Assembly (NCBI RefSeq): GCF_019186805.1
Contig: NZ_CP066783.1
Coordinates: 4,663,501-4,727,500, forward strand
Source: Comamonas fluminis
Lineage (GTDB): Bacteria; Pseudomonadota; Gammaproteobacteria; Burkholderiales; Burkholderiaceae_C
Direction of reading: 5' to 3'
Length of the DNA: 64,000 nucleotides
Below the pieces are notes generated by a model, which ran no database searches, had not been told where the DNA came from, and was given only the letters and a program-made list of their open reading frames with translations. Made by a program: the position numbers and the translations under genes. Below are positions 19,107 to 27,981 of the stretch, piece after piece. Position 1 is the stretch's first letter, and every line of letters begins with the position of its first letter.

Positions 19107-20024
19107 ATGAAAAAACTGCCAGATCTGGAAGCCTGGGCCATCTTTGCCAAAGTGGCGGAAACCGGCTCGTTTGCGCGCACGGCGCAGGATTTTTCGCTGT
19201 CGCAAGCCACCGTTTCCAAGGCCATCACGCGGCTGGAAACACGCATGAAGACAGTGCTGTTTCACCGTACTTCCCGGCGCATTGCGCTGACCGAAAACGG
19301 CCTTGCCGCGCTGGAGCGTGCCTCGCGCATTCTTCAGGAAGGCGAAACGGTGGAGGCCGATGTCATGGATCGCTCTACCAGCCTGCGCGGGCTGATACGG
19401 GTGGCAGCGCCCATGTCGTTTGGCATTCAGCGCCTGGCACCGCTGCTGCCAGAGTTCATGCAGCAGCACCCTGAAGTGGAGCTGGACCTGAGCTTCAACG
19501 ATCAGCAGATGGACTTGATTGGCGAGCGCGTGGATATGGCCGTGCGCATTGCCAATCTGGTGGACTCAACACTGCTGGCGCGCAAGATGTGCAACGTCAA
19601 AATCCTGCTGGTCGGCTCGCCTTCCTACTTCGAAAAATATGGCCACCCGCAGCATCCACGCGACCTGGCCCAGCATCGCGGGCTGATCTACAGCCACTCG
19701 CCAGCGGGCAGCAACTGGCGCTTTCACCATGCAGAGCAAGGCAACCACACGCAGGCCATTCCTGAACTGCTGAAAGCCAATAATGCCGATGCGCTGACAC
19801 CCGCGCTGCTGGCTGGTCTGGGCCTGGCGCTGCAGCCCTCTTTTTTGGTGTGGCAGCAGCTGCAGTCGGGCGAGCTTGAAACCACCATGGATGGCTGGAG
19901 CGTGGACTGCATCGCCATGCATCTCGTCACCCCGCCGGGCCGCAGCCGGCCAGCGCGGGTGCAGGTGCTGATGGACTACCTGACCCAGCGATTTGCCAAT
20001 GAACCCTGGGCTGAAGCCACCTGA
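19107..20024 (+). CDS. LysR family transcriptional regulator
   Basis: 305 residues. The N-terminal winged helix-turn-helix reads EAWAIFAKVAETGSFARTAQ then LSQATVSKAITRLE, and a substrate-binding domain follows with VAAPMSFGIQRLAPLLPEF, the CrgA-like subgroup pattern. It is divergent from the cysteine hydrolase gene with a 193-base shared promoter region holding inverted repeats, so it most likely controls that cluster. The effector is unknown. Confidence 0.92.
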   Translation: MKKLPDLEAWAIFAKVAETGSFARTAQDFSLSQATVSKAITRLETRMKTVLFHRTSRRIALTENGLAALERASRILQEGETVEADVMDRSTSLRGLIRVAAPMSFGIQRLAPLLPEFMQQHPEVELDLSFNDQQMDLIGERVDMAVRIANLVDSTLLARKMCNVKILLVGSPSYFEKYGHPQHPRDLAQHRGLIYSHSPAGSNWRFHHAEQGNHTQAIPELLKANNADALTPALLAGLGLALQPSFLVWQQLQSGELETTMDGWSVDCIAMHLVTPPGRSRPARVQVLMDYLTQRFANEPWAEAT

Positions 20025-20048
20025 GCACCTCGGACAAGCGTAGAACGG

Positions 20049-20090
20049 CACAATATCGCCAAGGCGGCATGGGTTCCGCCGCATTTTCTG
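20049..20090 (+). promoter_or_regulatory. -10-like CACAAT with 5' leader hairpin before small zinc-ribbon gene
   Basis: CACAAT at 20049-20054 resembles a -10 element. GGCGG (20063-20067) and CCGCC (20076-20080) form a hairpin that would start within a few bases of the transcript 5' end, then GCATTTTCTGGA leads to the start codon. The same arrangement precedes slyD. Confidence 0.4.
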
Positions 20091-20097
20091 GATCTTT

Positions 20098-20340
20098 ATG
20101 AGCAACAACACAGCGCCATCCGAAGAGCATCTGTGCACCTCCTGTGCCGGTATTCAGCGCAACTGGCGCAAAGCCCCCGGCCATGCCGAGCTGATGCAGC
20201 GCGGCAACCGCAAGGAAGAACGCGGCGCAAACACCGTGACGGTGACTCGCTATGTCTGCGAGCATTGCGGCACGGTCTGGGACTACGAAAACAACAAGCA
20301 CAATCAAAAAGCAGGCTGGTCGGTGATCGGCCGCATCTGA
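20098..20340 (+). CDS. small zinc-ribbon protein, function unknown
   Basis: 80 residues with two CxxC pairs, LCTSCAG near residue 13 and YVCEHCGTVW near 53, which would bind one zinc ion. The middle is basic and polar. I recognise no named family; nucleic acid or protein binding is possible. A CTGGA lies before the ATG, and a hairpin sits in the short leader. The methyltransferase gene follows after a hairpin/T-tract. Confidence 0.8.
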   Translation: MSNNTAPSEEHLCTSCAGIQRNWRKAPGHAELMQRGNRKEERGANTVTVTRYVCEHCGTVWDYENNKHNQKAGWSVIGRI

Positions 20341-20362
20341 TCGCGCCCTCCCCGCTCGCCAC

Positions 20363-20391
20363 AACGGTGCCTTTACGGCGCCGTTTTGTTT
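20363..20391 (+). terminator. hairpin with T-rich tract before methyltransferase gene
   Basis: AACGGTGCC and GGCGCCGTT (one G-T pair) form a nine-base stem with a five-base loop, then TTTGTTTT. It can terminate the zinc-ribbon transcript, but it also sits only 20 bases before the methyltransferase start. Confidence 0.7.
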
Positions 20392-20411
20392 TCTGGAATT
20401 AAGGAGGCTGC

Positions 20412-21023
20412 ATGCAATCCGCAAGCAACGAATGGTTTGACGAAGCGTATTACCAGCGCTTTTACTTTGACAAAAAAACCAGCGTAATCGACCCCGAACA
20501 CGCCAAACGTCTGGGCACCTTCGTTTGCTCCTATCTGTCGTACCTTCGCGTGCCTGTGCAGCGGGTGCTGGATGTGGGCTGCGGCATTGGCCTGTGGCGT
20601 GAAGCAGTGCAGCAGCACTTTCCCGGCGTGCAATACCAGGGCGTGGAATTCAGCCCCTATCTGTGCGAGCGCTATGGCTGGGAGCAAGGCTCGGTGGTGG
20701 ACTGGCAGCCCCAAGATCGCCAGCCCTTCGATCTTGTGATCTGCCAGGGCGTGCTGCCGTATCTGAACCCCGGCGACCTGAAAAAAGCGCTGAACAATCT
20801 GGGCTCGCTCTCCCGCGGCGGCCTGTATATCGAGGCCGTGGCCAAAGAGGATTACGAGCGCGACATCATCGATGAAGAGCTGACCGATTCGCGCCTGTAC
20901 CGCCACCGTGCCGAGCTGTACCGCCGAGGCCTGCAGCCTTATTTCAAGGAACTGGGCGGCGGCGTTTGGCTGAGCCGCAAGACCGACCTTCCTCTGTTTG
21001 AGCTGGAGTGCGTCAACGGATAA
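20412..21023 (+). CDS. class I SAM-dependent methyltransferase
   Basis: 203 residues. Motif I VLDVGCGIGLWRE (about residues 52-64), an acidic end to strand 2 (GVEFSPY) and FDLVICQGVLPYL are the SAM-binding features of a Rossmann methyltransferase of the Methyltransf_11/23 type. GGAGG lies seven bases before ATG 20412. The substrate cannot be inferred. The downstream DTW gene is in the same direction, 66 bases away. Confidence 0.88.
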   Translation: MQSASNEWFDEAYYQRFYFDKKTSVIDPEHAKRLGTFVCSYLSYLRVPVQRVLDVGCGIGLWREAVQQHFPGVQYQGVEFSPYLCERYGWEQGSVVDWQPQDRQPFDLVICQGVLPYLNPGDLKKALNNLGSLSRGGLYIEAVAKEDYERDIIDEELTDSRLYRHRAELYRRGLQPYFKELGGGVWLSRKTDLPLFELECVNG

Positions 21024-21089
21024 ACCTTCTGCGTGAACTGCCGCCCCTCCTGAGCGAAGCGGGCCGCAGGCAGCCGAAGTATTGAGACC

Positions 21090-21914
21090 ATGCAAGCGAT
21101 GAATACCCACACCGATGTGCCCGTGCGGATGACGAATCTGCTGACGGTGGAATCCAGCGTAGCGCCCCATGCCGTGGCCCGCCTGCGCACGGCGCGGCAG
21201 GCACTGAGCACCCGGCCTTTTCTCGCACGCGGCGGCCCCAGGGGTGAGCGCTGCGAAGGCTGCCGTCTGCGCCCCACGCACTGCATGTGCGCTCTGCGGC
21301 CAGACCTGGAAACCCGCGCCGGCTTTTGCCTGCTGATGCATGACGCCGAACCGCTCAAGCCCAGCAACACCGGCTGGCTGATTGCCGATGTGGTCAAGGA
21401 CACGTTTGCCTATGGCTGGTCGCGCACTGAAATTGCACCGCAGCTGCAGGCCTTGCTCAATGATCCGCAGTGGCAGCCTTTTGTGGTGTTCCCTGGCGAA
21501 TACGCCCAGCCCCCCAAGCGCGTGGTGCATGCGCTCCATGAAGGCTCTGCACCGCTGCAGCCCGGCAAGCGCCCGCTGTTCGTGCTGCTGGATGCCACAT
21601 GGTCCGAAGCCCGCAAGATGTTTCGCAAAAGCCCTTACCTTGATGGCTTTCCAGTGCTCAGCCTGCACCCAGAACAGCTTTCGCGCTATCAATTGCGCAG
21701 ATCAAAGCGGGATGACCATTTCTGCACCAGCGAAGTCGCAGCCCTGTGCCTGGAGCTGGTGGGCGATGCGCCAGACACCCGCGCAGGCCAGGTGCTGGAG
21801 TCTTATCTGGGGGTGTTCACCGAGCGCTATCTGCAGGCCAAAAACCAGCTGCCCGCTGATGCGCAAAGCCCCGCCCATCAATGCCTGCGCGAGCGGATGG
21901 GCAGTACCTCGTGA
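21090..21914 (+). CDS. DTW domain protein, probable tRNA-uridine aminocarboxypropyltransferase
   Basis: 274 residues. The DTW domain includes a cysteine cluster CEGCRLRPTHCMC near residue 55, the SNTGWL block and the signature LLDATWSEARKMFRKSPYL. Members such as TapT (E. coli YfiP) attach an acp group from SAM to uridine 47 in tRNA; other TDD/DTWD members modify other positions. The ATG could be 21090, 21099 or 21129; the first 20 residues are not conserved-looking. Position specificity is unknown. Confidence 0.82.
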   Translation: MQAMNTHTDVPVRMTNLLTVESSVAPHAVARLRTARQALSTRPFLARGGPRGERCEGCRLRPTHCMCALRPDLETRAGFCLLMHDAEPLKPSNTGWLIADVVKDTFAYGWSRTEIAPQLQALLNDPQWQPFVVFPGEYAQPPKRVVHALHEGSAPLQPGKRPLFVLLDATWSEARKMFRKSPYLDGFPVLSLHPEQLSRYQLRRSKRDDHFCTSEVAALCLELVGDAPDTRAGQVLESYLGVFTERYLQAKNQLPADAQSPAHQCLRERMGSTS

Positions 21915-22040
21915 ATCACGAGGCAGGCACGCCGCTGCCGGAATAAGCATTCCACTCAAAGCGATAAGCCAGCCGCGACAATGCAGCTTTGGCCCATGCG
22001 TTTTGCCGCGTGGGCGCGTGCCGAATTGGGTTGGTGAATG

Positions 22041-22076
22041 AGCGCCGATGGCCATGGGTCTCGGCGCTTTTGTTTT
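22041..22076 (+). promoter_or_regulatory. hairpin and T-rich tract immediately before solute-binding gene
   Basis: AGCGCCGA (22041-22048) and TCGGCGCT (22061-22068) form an eight-base stem, then TTTGTTTTCTGGAG, which includes the Shine-Dalgarno sequence of the gene at 22089. It looks like a terminator but its U-tract abuts the ribosome-binding site, so it could act as an attenuator or leader structure. Confidence 0.5.
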
Positions 22077-22088
22077 CTGGAGCGGGTG

Positions 22089-23048
22089 ATGAACAAGTCG
22101 TTGAAATGGGGTTGGCTGGCCGCAGCGCTGGTGTGTGCAGGCTCGGCCATTGCGGCGGGCAAGGCGAGCAGCGCACCGCAAATCGGCGCCAATATTGATA
22201 CTGCGGTCGATGTTTCGGCATCCCCCACACTGCAGCGCTGGCAGGCAGGTGGCAATGTGGTGCTGGGCGTGCGTGAAGCGGCGGTTCCCATGTCCTATGT
22301 GATTGGTGCCAACGACAAATTCGTCGGCTACCACATGGACCTGTGCGAGCGCGTGGTGCACGCCATCGCCCCCAAGGCCCAGATCAAATACATGGTGCTG
22401 ACACCGCAGAACACCATGCCGCTGATTGGCAATGGCACGGCAGACTTCAACTGCGCCAGCATGACCAACAACCTCAACCGCCAGAAGCAGGTGGCCTTTG
22501 GCCTGACCACCTATGTGAGCGAGGTGCGCATGGCCGTGCGTGCAGATTCGGGCATCACCTCCTTCAAGCAATTGCAGGGCCGCAATGTGGGCGCCATCAC
22601 CGGCACAACGGCCGTGCAGCTTCTGCGCAAATACGCTGCCGACAACGACCTGAACTTCAAGACGCTGATGAGCAAGGACCAGTTCGAAAGCTTCACCCTG
22701 CTGGAGGCAGGCCGCGTGGACGCTTTCGTGCTGGACGACAACATGCTGGCTGGCGTGATTGGTCAAAGCAAGAACCCCAAGGGCTACAAGATCGTGGGTG
22801 AGGTGATCGGCGCCGAGCCCATTGCCATTCAGTTCAGCAGGAACGACCCGCAGATCAAGAAAGCGGTGGACGGCGCCATCCTGCAGATGATTCGCTCTGG
22901 CGAGATGCACAAGCTCTACCACAAGTGGTTCATGCAGCCCATTCCACCCAAGGGCATGAACCTGAACCTGCCCATGGGCGAGATGCTGAAAAAGCAGCTG
23001 GCCGCCCCCAACGACACACCGCTGGAACAATTCGTATTGCCCCAATAA
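22089..23048 (+). CDS. amino-acid ABC transporter periplasmic binding protein (GltI-like)
   Basis: 319 residues. A signal peptide (LAAALVCAGSAIAA) is followed by a type II periplasmic-binding fold: VGYHMDLCERVV, NGTADFNCASMTNN (ligand loop) and GRNVGAITGTTA. It resembles glutamate/aspartate-binding GltI proteins. No permease or ATPase gene lies next to it, so it is an orphan here and may serve a transporter elsewhere. ATG 22089 has GGAG six bases upstream; the upstream in-frame ATG at 22038 lies inside the leader hairpin. Confidence 0.87.
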   Translation: MNKSLKWGWLAAALVCAGSAIAAGKASSAPQIGANIDTAVDVSASPTLQRWQAGGNVVLGVREAAVPMSYVIGANDKFVGYHMDLCERVVHAIAPKAQIKYMVLTPQNTMPLIGNGTADFNCASMTNNLNRQKQVAFGLTTYVSEVRMAVRADSGITSFKQLQGRNVGAITGTTAVQLLRKYAADNDLNFKTLMSKDQFESFTLLEAGRVDAFVLDDNMLAGVIGQSKNPKGYKIVGEVIGAEPIAIQFSRNDPQIKKAVDGAILQMIRSGEMHKLYHKWFMQPIPPKGMNLNLPMGEMLKKQLAAPNDTPLEQFVLPQ

Positions 23049-23098
23049 CGCGGCAGCGCCGCATCGGCAGATAGACTGCAGGGCCAACCTCAAGGGGA

Positions 23099-23878
23099 AT
23101 GCTTGCCGTGCTGGAGTACCTGGTCTATCCGCTGATTGCGCTGATGTTTGTGGCGGTGTTCACGCGTGAAGTGATCGCGCCCGCATCGCGCAACCACTGC
23201 GACAGGCGCTGGCTTTTTTATAGCAGCGCCCTGGGTGCGCTGACGCTGGTCTGCACGCTGGCCCTGGGTTATGTGCTGGAGAGCCGCATTCGCCAGCAAG
23301 CGCTGCTGGATGTGGGTGCGCGCTGGAACCCCTTGCTGGTGGGGCTGCTGAGCTTTTTCATCACCAGCTTTGTCTTTTACTGGTGGCACCGCGCCACTCA
23401 TGCCAGCGATCTGCTGTGGCGCATGTTTCACCAGTTGCATCACAGTGCGCGGCGCATTGAGGTGCTGACTTCGTTCTACGCCCACCCGCTGGATTCCGCT
23501 GCCGCCATGCTTCTGAGCGTGATCTCCAGCTACTGGGTGCTGGGTGCCAGCCCTGCAGCCGCCGCCGTGGCACTGGGCCTGACAGCGGCGTTTGACCTGT
23601 TCACCCACGCCGACATTCGCACGCCGCGCTGGCTGGGCTATGTGCTGCAGCGCCCCGAAATGCATACCGTGCACCACCAGCACGACCACCATGCGCAGAA
23701 CTATGGCCTGCCGCTGTGGGACATGCTGTTTGGCACCTGGACCAACCCTGCCGAGCGCGCCCGGAAGCTGGGCTTTGACGACGACAAATCCGAGCGCATT
23801 GCCGAGATGCTGCTGTGGCGCGATGTGCGCCTGAGCGACCCCATCTGCCATCGCAAAGGCCGCAATAGCAGCATTTAA
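23099..23878 (+). CDS. sterol desaturase / fatty acid hydroxylase family protein
   Basis: 259 residues, about four hydrophobic segments. The histidine clusters of the di-iron hydroxylase family are present: HRATH (about residue 99), HQLHH (about 113) and HTVHHQHDHH (about 198). These membrane enzymes hydroxylate or desaturate lipid chains and carotenoids with oxygen. The start is uncertain: ATG 23099 lies directly after AAGGGG, while an in-frame GTG at 23108 has better spacing. The lipid substrate is unknown. Confidence 0.87.
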   Translation: MLAVLEYLVYPLIALMFVAVFTREVIAPASRNHCDRRWLFYSSALGALTLVCTLALGYVLESRIRQQALLDVGARWNPLLVGLLSFFITSFVFYWWHRATHASDLLWRMFHQLHHSARRIEVLTSFYAHPLDSAAAMLLSVISSYWVLGASPAAAAVALGLTAAFDLFTHADIRTPRWLGYVLQRPEMHTVHHQHDHHAQNYGLPLWDMLFGTWTNPAERARKLGFDDDKSERIAEMLLWRDVRLSDPICHRKGRNSSI

Positions 23879-24284
23879 ATTGATAGCAGACACCGCTTTC
23901 CAGCATTACGAAATCATCATTTTTTGTGCGGATTTGTTAACACAATCCTGACTTAGCGCCGATTTCGCCCCATTGCCCTTGCCAACCCGCATATGAGGCT
24001 TGGGAGAGGCCTAAAAATCTGTTTAAATCGACCGCGTCTGCCCATGTTTCCCCATGAGCAGCACCCCCGGCTTGGCCTCTGCGCGACCGCGCTGTCGCCC
24101 TCCGCCAAGCCTTTGCATGCGGCATCCACTGCACATGCGCCCAGGGCCCAGGCCCCTGCAAAGCGCTGTTACCAGCCTCTTGCGCAAACTTCTGAATACT
24201 GCGGTAGCTGGGCCACGCGCCCGGCTGCTTTGCCCATTGCAAGCCCGGCCCCTGCTTGGGCGAAAGGAAAGGTGTCCGGTTTTG
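23879..24284. other. intergenic region, no recognised element
   Basis: About 400 bases between the desaturase-like and acyltransferase genes. The acyltransferase frame is open across the right half, but its translation there is Arg/Pro-rich and unlike the family. The left end has a partial GATAGCAG word. No hairpin or repeat stands out. Confidence 0.5.
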
Positions 24285-25367
24285 GTGGAGTCCGTTTACA
24301 AGCTGCGCTACAACCCAGCGCTCGACGGGTTGCGAGGTGTAGCCATCCTTCTGGTGATCCTCTCGCATGCCCACGCTCCCTTGTTTGATGGTGCATTCTT
24401 CGGCGTCGATCTGTTCTTTGTACTCAGCGGCTTTCTGATTACATCGCTGCTGCTGATGGAGTTCCAGCAGCACGGCAAGCTGGATTACTGGCGCTTTTAC
24501 CGCCGCCGGTTCTTTCGCCTCATGCCAGCGCTGGCCCTGTTCCTCGGTGCCTACTGCCTGGTGGCACCCATCCTCTGGCCAGACCTCACCGATATCTATT
24601 CGGACGCGCTTGTCTCCATCCTCTACCTGGCCGACTACGGCATCGCCTTCTTCGACAGCCCCGACACGCTGCTGCACATGTGGTCACTGTCCGTCGAAGA
24701 ACACTTCTATCTGGTCTGGCCGCCACTGCTGGTGCTAATGCTGCGCAAGACCATGCCCGGCCGGGTCTGGGCTCCGCTGCTGGCACTGTGGGTGCTGAGC
24801 ACACTGTGGCGCATCTTCTGGGTGATGCAGGATCAGAAGTTCTACGAAATCTTCTTCCGCTTCGATACCCGCGCCTCAGGCCTGCTGGCTGGCGCACTGC
24901 TGGCCGCGCTGATGCTGGAGCGACCGCAGTGGATCGAGCGCCTGCAATCTCTGCGCGCCTACACCATGTGGTTTGTGCTGGCGGTGCCACTCATCATGGA
25001 ACTGGAATGGGACAACCAACACGCCATGGTCTGGGGCATCACCGTGGTTGAATGCGCGGCCATCGTGCTGCTGGTTTCGGTGCAAAAGCCTGTTGGCGTG
25101 ATCTACGAAATGCTGACCACGCCCATGCTGATGCGTCTGGGCAAGCTCTCCTACGGCATCTACCTCTGGCACTACCCCGTGGTTCGCTATCTGCGGGCCG
25201 ACTATTCATGGCAAGTCACTGTGGTGGCCGGCCTGCTGATTTCCACGGCACTTTCCGCGCTGTCCTTCTACACCGTAGAGCGCTGGGCCCTGCGCCGCCG
25301 CGATGCGGGCCAAAGCCCCAAGCCCCGCAAGGAGCCCAGCCTGCGCGAGGTGACTCGCGGGTCTTGA
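24285..25367 (+). CDS. acyltransferase 3 family (OafA/YrhL-like) membrane protein
   Basis: About 360 residues from GTG 24285, chosen because AAGGAAAGG lies upstream and RYNPALDGLRGVAILLVILSHAH is the family N-terminus; TTG 24282 is an alternative. About ten hydrophobic helices are present. FFGVDLFFVLSGFLIT and FYRRRFFRLMPA, then SLSVEEHFYLVWPP, are hallmark motifs of membrane O-acyltransferases that acetylate cell-surface sugars. It stands alone without visible polysaccharide genes; the acceptor is unknown. Confidence 0.88.
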   Translation: MESVYKLRYNPALDGLRGVAILLVILSHAHAPLFDGAFFGVDLFFVLSGFLITSLLLMEFQQHGKLDYWRFYRRRFFRLMPALALFLGAYCLVAPILWPDLTDIYSDALVSILYLADYGIAFFDSPDTLLHMWSLSVEEHFYLVWPPLLVLMLRKTMPGRVWAPLLALWVLSTLWRIFWVMQDQKFYEIFFRFDTRASGLLAGALLAALMLERPQWIERLQSLRAYTMWFVLAVPLIMELEWDNQHAMVWGITVVECAAIVLLVSVQKPVGVIYEMLTTPMLMRLGKLSYGIYLWHYPVVRYLRADYSWQVTVVAGLLISTALSALSFYTVERWALRRRDAGQSPKPRKEPSLREVTRGS

Positions 25368-25420
25368 GAGAGAGCCACACGACTTGGTAAACCACGCCCC
25401 CCGAGACAAAGGGGCGCCCC

Positions 25421-26083
25421 TTAAAAGCCCGCGCCAGGCTGGGAAAGATAGGCCTCTTCCTCGGCCGTGCTGGCGCGGCCCAGAATGGGGTTGCGGTGCG
25501 GAAAGCGCCCAAAACGCGCAATCACATCCTGGTGGCGGTGCGCATAGTCCAGCGACCCCACCAGATATTCACGCGTTTCATCATCCCCTGCCGCCTGCGC
25601 TAGCGCTTCAAAGGCCTGCACACTGCGCTTTTGCATGGCCATATCCTCTGCGTGCTCCAGCGGCAGATACATGAACACGCGCACCACCTCTGGCAGCGCC
25701 AGGTCATCGCCCCTGTCCATAGCCTGCAGGGCCAGCGTCAGGGCCAGCGGGTCTCCCGCAAAACTCTGCGGCGTATTGCGATGGATATTGCGGGTGAACT
25801 GGTCAAGCAGCAGCACCAGCGCCAGCCGCTCCCAGGGGCCTTGCTCTGCCCAATGTGGCAACGCGCCGCCCAGAGCAGCTTCCACCGCCAGACCAAAGCG
25901 TTCCCGCAGTTGCTCATCAAACGCAGGCGACTTGGTAAACCATTGCTGCTTGTGCTGCAAAGCCCCATGGTTATCCGGCCTGGCACTGCCCAGCCAGTGC
26001 GCCAGCACCTGATCCGGCAGGGTGGCGTCCGCAATCACAGCGTCCAGCGCCTGAATATGAGTCGGTTTTGCATGTTCAGTCAT
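25421..26083 (-). CDS. DUF924 family protein
   Basis: 220 residues. The pattern FTKSPAFDEQLRERFG, then WERLALVLLLDQFTRNIHRNTP, then FMYLPLEHAEDM is the DUF924 core, a cytosolic TPR-like helical fold of unknown function found across proteobacteria. No signal or membrane segment. It is convergent with the acyltransferase gene. The start at 26083 gives a family-like N-terminus. Confidence 0.87.
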   Translation of the reverse strand: MTEHAKPTHIQALDAVIADATLPDQVLAHWLGSARPDNHGALQHKQQWFTKSPAFDEQLRERFGLAVEAALGGALPHWAEQGPWERLALVLLLDQFTRNIHRNTPQSFAGDPLALTLALQAMDRGDDLALPEVVRVFMYLPLEHAEDMAMQKRSVQAFEALAQAAGDDETREYLVGSLDYAHRHQDVIARFGRFPHRNPILGRASTAEEEAYLSQPGAGF

Positions 26084-26361
26084 GGGCTGATTGTGGCCTC
26101 AAGCCCATTGCTCCCCCTGTCAGCCAGAGCAGGCAACCGTGCATCGCGCCTCTGTCTGTCAACGTTTTGACGCGATGTGCGTTAAAAAATGCCGTCTCTT
26201 GCGACCTGTTGGCCGAAAAAGCAGGAACTTCCATCATCCCCTGCGACTCAGGGGATTAGGGTCCAGAGAGAAAATAACTGCCTCAAAAAACATAGCGCTC
26301 TGCGCTGATGTTTCAACAGGTTTCCAGGTTTCAGGTTTGTTTGCAAAGTCAGGCTGTTGTG

Positions 26362-26934
26362 ATGAATAGGCGCTCGTGGTTGATGGTGGCAATGGTCGGC
26401 GCAGGCCTGGCCGTCACAGGTTGTTCTGGCAAAGCCATGCCCAGCAGCGTGAGCGTCAGCCAGCAAAAGCTCCAGGAAATGGTCTCCGCCCGCTTTCCCA
26501 GGCAGTTTCCCGTGGCAGGCCTGCTGCAGCTGAACCTCAGCGCCCCCCAGCTGACCATGGCACCCGAGCGCAACGCCATCAACGCCCAGATTCCTGCCGA
26601 ACTCCTTGGCAAAGTGCTCAGGGAAAAATACAGCGGCCAGCTGAATGTGGATTTTTCCCTGCGCTATGAGCCTTCAGACCGCACACTGCGTGCCTACCAG
26701 ATCAAGGTCAACAGCTTGCACATGGATGGGCTGGCCCCCGCCATGAGCGACATGCTGGCCACCTACTCCACCGCCCTGGCGGAACAGGCGCTGGCACAGG
26801 TCGTGCTCTATCAGCTGCAGGACAAGGATCTGGCCCTGGTAGATGCCATGGCCATGGAGCCTGGAGCCATCACCGTCACCCAGCAAGGCCTGACCGTGCA
26901 GCTGGTGCAGAAAAAATCTGCCGGCGCCAAGTAA
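26362..26934 (+). CDS. DUF1439 (YceB-like) lipoprotein
   Basis: 190 residues. A lipoprotein signal ends AVTGC with Cys21, followed by VSVSQQKLQEMVSARFPRQFPVAGLLQLNLSAPQL, the DUF1439 pattern of E. coli YceB-like lipid-anchored periplasmic proteins with a TULIP-like beta sheet. ATG 26362 gives a normal signal peptide; the frame is open further upstream. A clear terminator follows. The role is unknown. Confidence 0.85.
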   Translation: MNRRSWLMVAMVGAGLAVTGCSGKAMPSSVSVSQQKLQEMVSARFPRQFPVAGLLQLNLSAPQLTMAPERNAINAQIPAELLGKVLREKYSGQLNVDFSLRYEPSDRTLRAYQIKVNSLHMDGLAPAMSDMLATYSTALAEQALAQVVLYQLQDKDLALVDAMAMEPGAITVTQQGLTVQLVQKKSAGAK

Positions 26935-26953
26935 ATTTTCAGAGCCCCTGAAG

Positions 26954-26986
26954 AAGCCCGCAAAGCAGCAGTCTGCGGGCTTTTTT
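26954..26986 (+). terminator. intrinsic terminator after YceB-like gene
   Basis: AAGCCCGCA and TGCGGGCTT form a nine-base stem, followed by T residues. The convergent gene at 27000 lies just right of it. Confidence 0.85.
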
Positions 26987-26999
26987 ATCCCCGATCCGG

Positions 27000-27818
27000 T
27001 CAGCGGAGTTCAGCGACTGGCTCCAGACCTGTATCCCGGATGGTCTTGGCCGCCGCAGGCGAGGTATAGAACTTGAGCAACTGCTCCAGCCCCTTCGGGT
27101 TAGTAGAGGTGCTGGCCATCCCCGCAGAGAAGAAGGTGTAGTGCTGCACCGATGGCGGCAGCGTTCCCACGTAGCTGATACCTTCAATCGGCAACAACTC
27201 GCTGACCTGCTGCAAGCCGATTTCTGCCTCACCACGCGCCACAATGGTGCCCACTCGCTCAGTCACGATCTTCTTGCTCTTGGGCATGACCTGATCGTGA
27301 ATACCCAGCTTCTTGAGCATCTGAGTTTCGTAATAAGTACCGCTGGCACTGGCCGAATAGGCAATGCTCTTGGCATTCAGTAGCACTTGACGCAGCTTGT
27401 CTTCGCTGCTGATATCTGGGATGGGTGCCCCCTTTTTCACTGCAATACCCACGGCCGATCGCACCAGATCAACCTGCGTGCCGGGCAGGACCAGCCCCTT
27501 GGCCACCAGCTCATCCAGCGCACCACGGGCCAGAATCACCACATCGGCCTTTTCGCCCTTGCTCAGGCGATTGGGAATTGACGTGGGCGATGCGCCCATG
27601 GATGAGCCATAGGCTGACTCGACGGCAATCCCGGTCTGTGCAGTGAACTGCGGCGCCAGCAGCTTGTGTGCAGCGGTAAAGCCACCCGAGGTCATCAAGC
27701 GTACGGGTTCTTGTGTTGCCTGCAGCTTGGGCGCCTGCTGGGCGCAACCAGCGGCCATGGCCACGGCACCAATCAGCAAGATGCGACGGGCGCGGCACAG
27801 ATTCAAAGGCGTGTTCAT
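27000..27818 (-). CDS. ModA-like substrate-binding lipoprotein
   Basis: 272 residues. A lipoprotein signal ends AMAAGC. The rest, PVRLMTSGGFTAAHKLLAPQ, the VVILARGALDELVAKG block and YSASASGTYYETQMLKKLGI, matches molybdate/tungstate-type extracellular solute-binding proteins (SBP_bac_11). No permease is adjacent, so it may bind another ligand or be a solute sensor. GGAGAC lies seven bases before ATG 27818. It is divergent from a LysR gene, which probably controls it. Confidence 0.85.
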   Translation of the reverse strand: MNTPLNLCRARRILLIGAVAMAAGCAQQAPKLQATQEPVRLMTSGGFTAAHKLLAPQFTAQTGIAVESAYGSSMGASPTSIPNRLSKGEKADVVILARGALDELVAKGLVLPGTQVDLVRSAVGIAVKKGAPIPDISSEDKLRQVLLNAKSIAYSASASGTYYETQMLKKLGIHDQVMPKSKKIVTERVGTIVARGEAEIGLQQVSELLPIEGISYVGTLPPSVQHYTFFSAGMASTSTNPKGLEQLLKFYTSPAAAKTIRDTGLEPVAELR

Positions 27819-27981
27819 CGACGTGTCTCCGTATTTTTTCAGGCTAGATGGCTTCAAGCCCTTGTTGGTAAAGCGCCAGCAGCTATGTTTGTCATAGCCG
27901 CTACACCTGTGAGGATTGTGAAAAGCTACAGCCCTCGGGTCCAATACCGTTTGCGTCTGGACTTGATACGAAAATCGTCCT
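27819..27981. promoter_or_regulatory. divergent promoter region between ModA-like and LysR genes
   Basis: It holds GCTATG and CATAGC (27882-27898) around a five-base spacer and the short palindrome ACGAAAATCGT (27968-27978) beside the LysR start. Either could be the regulator site; a degenerate copy of the dispersed repeat overlaps the first. Confidence 0.35.

Noticed and set aside
24054..24284. N-terminal extension of the acyltransferase to ATG 24054
   Set aside because: The extension is Arg/Pro-rich and not family-like; a Shine-Dalgarno sequence lies before GTG 24285 instead.
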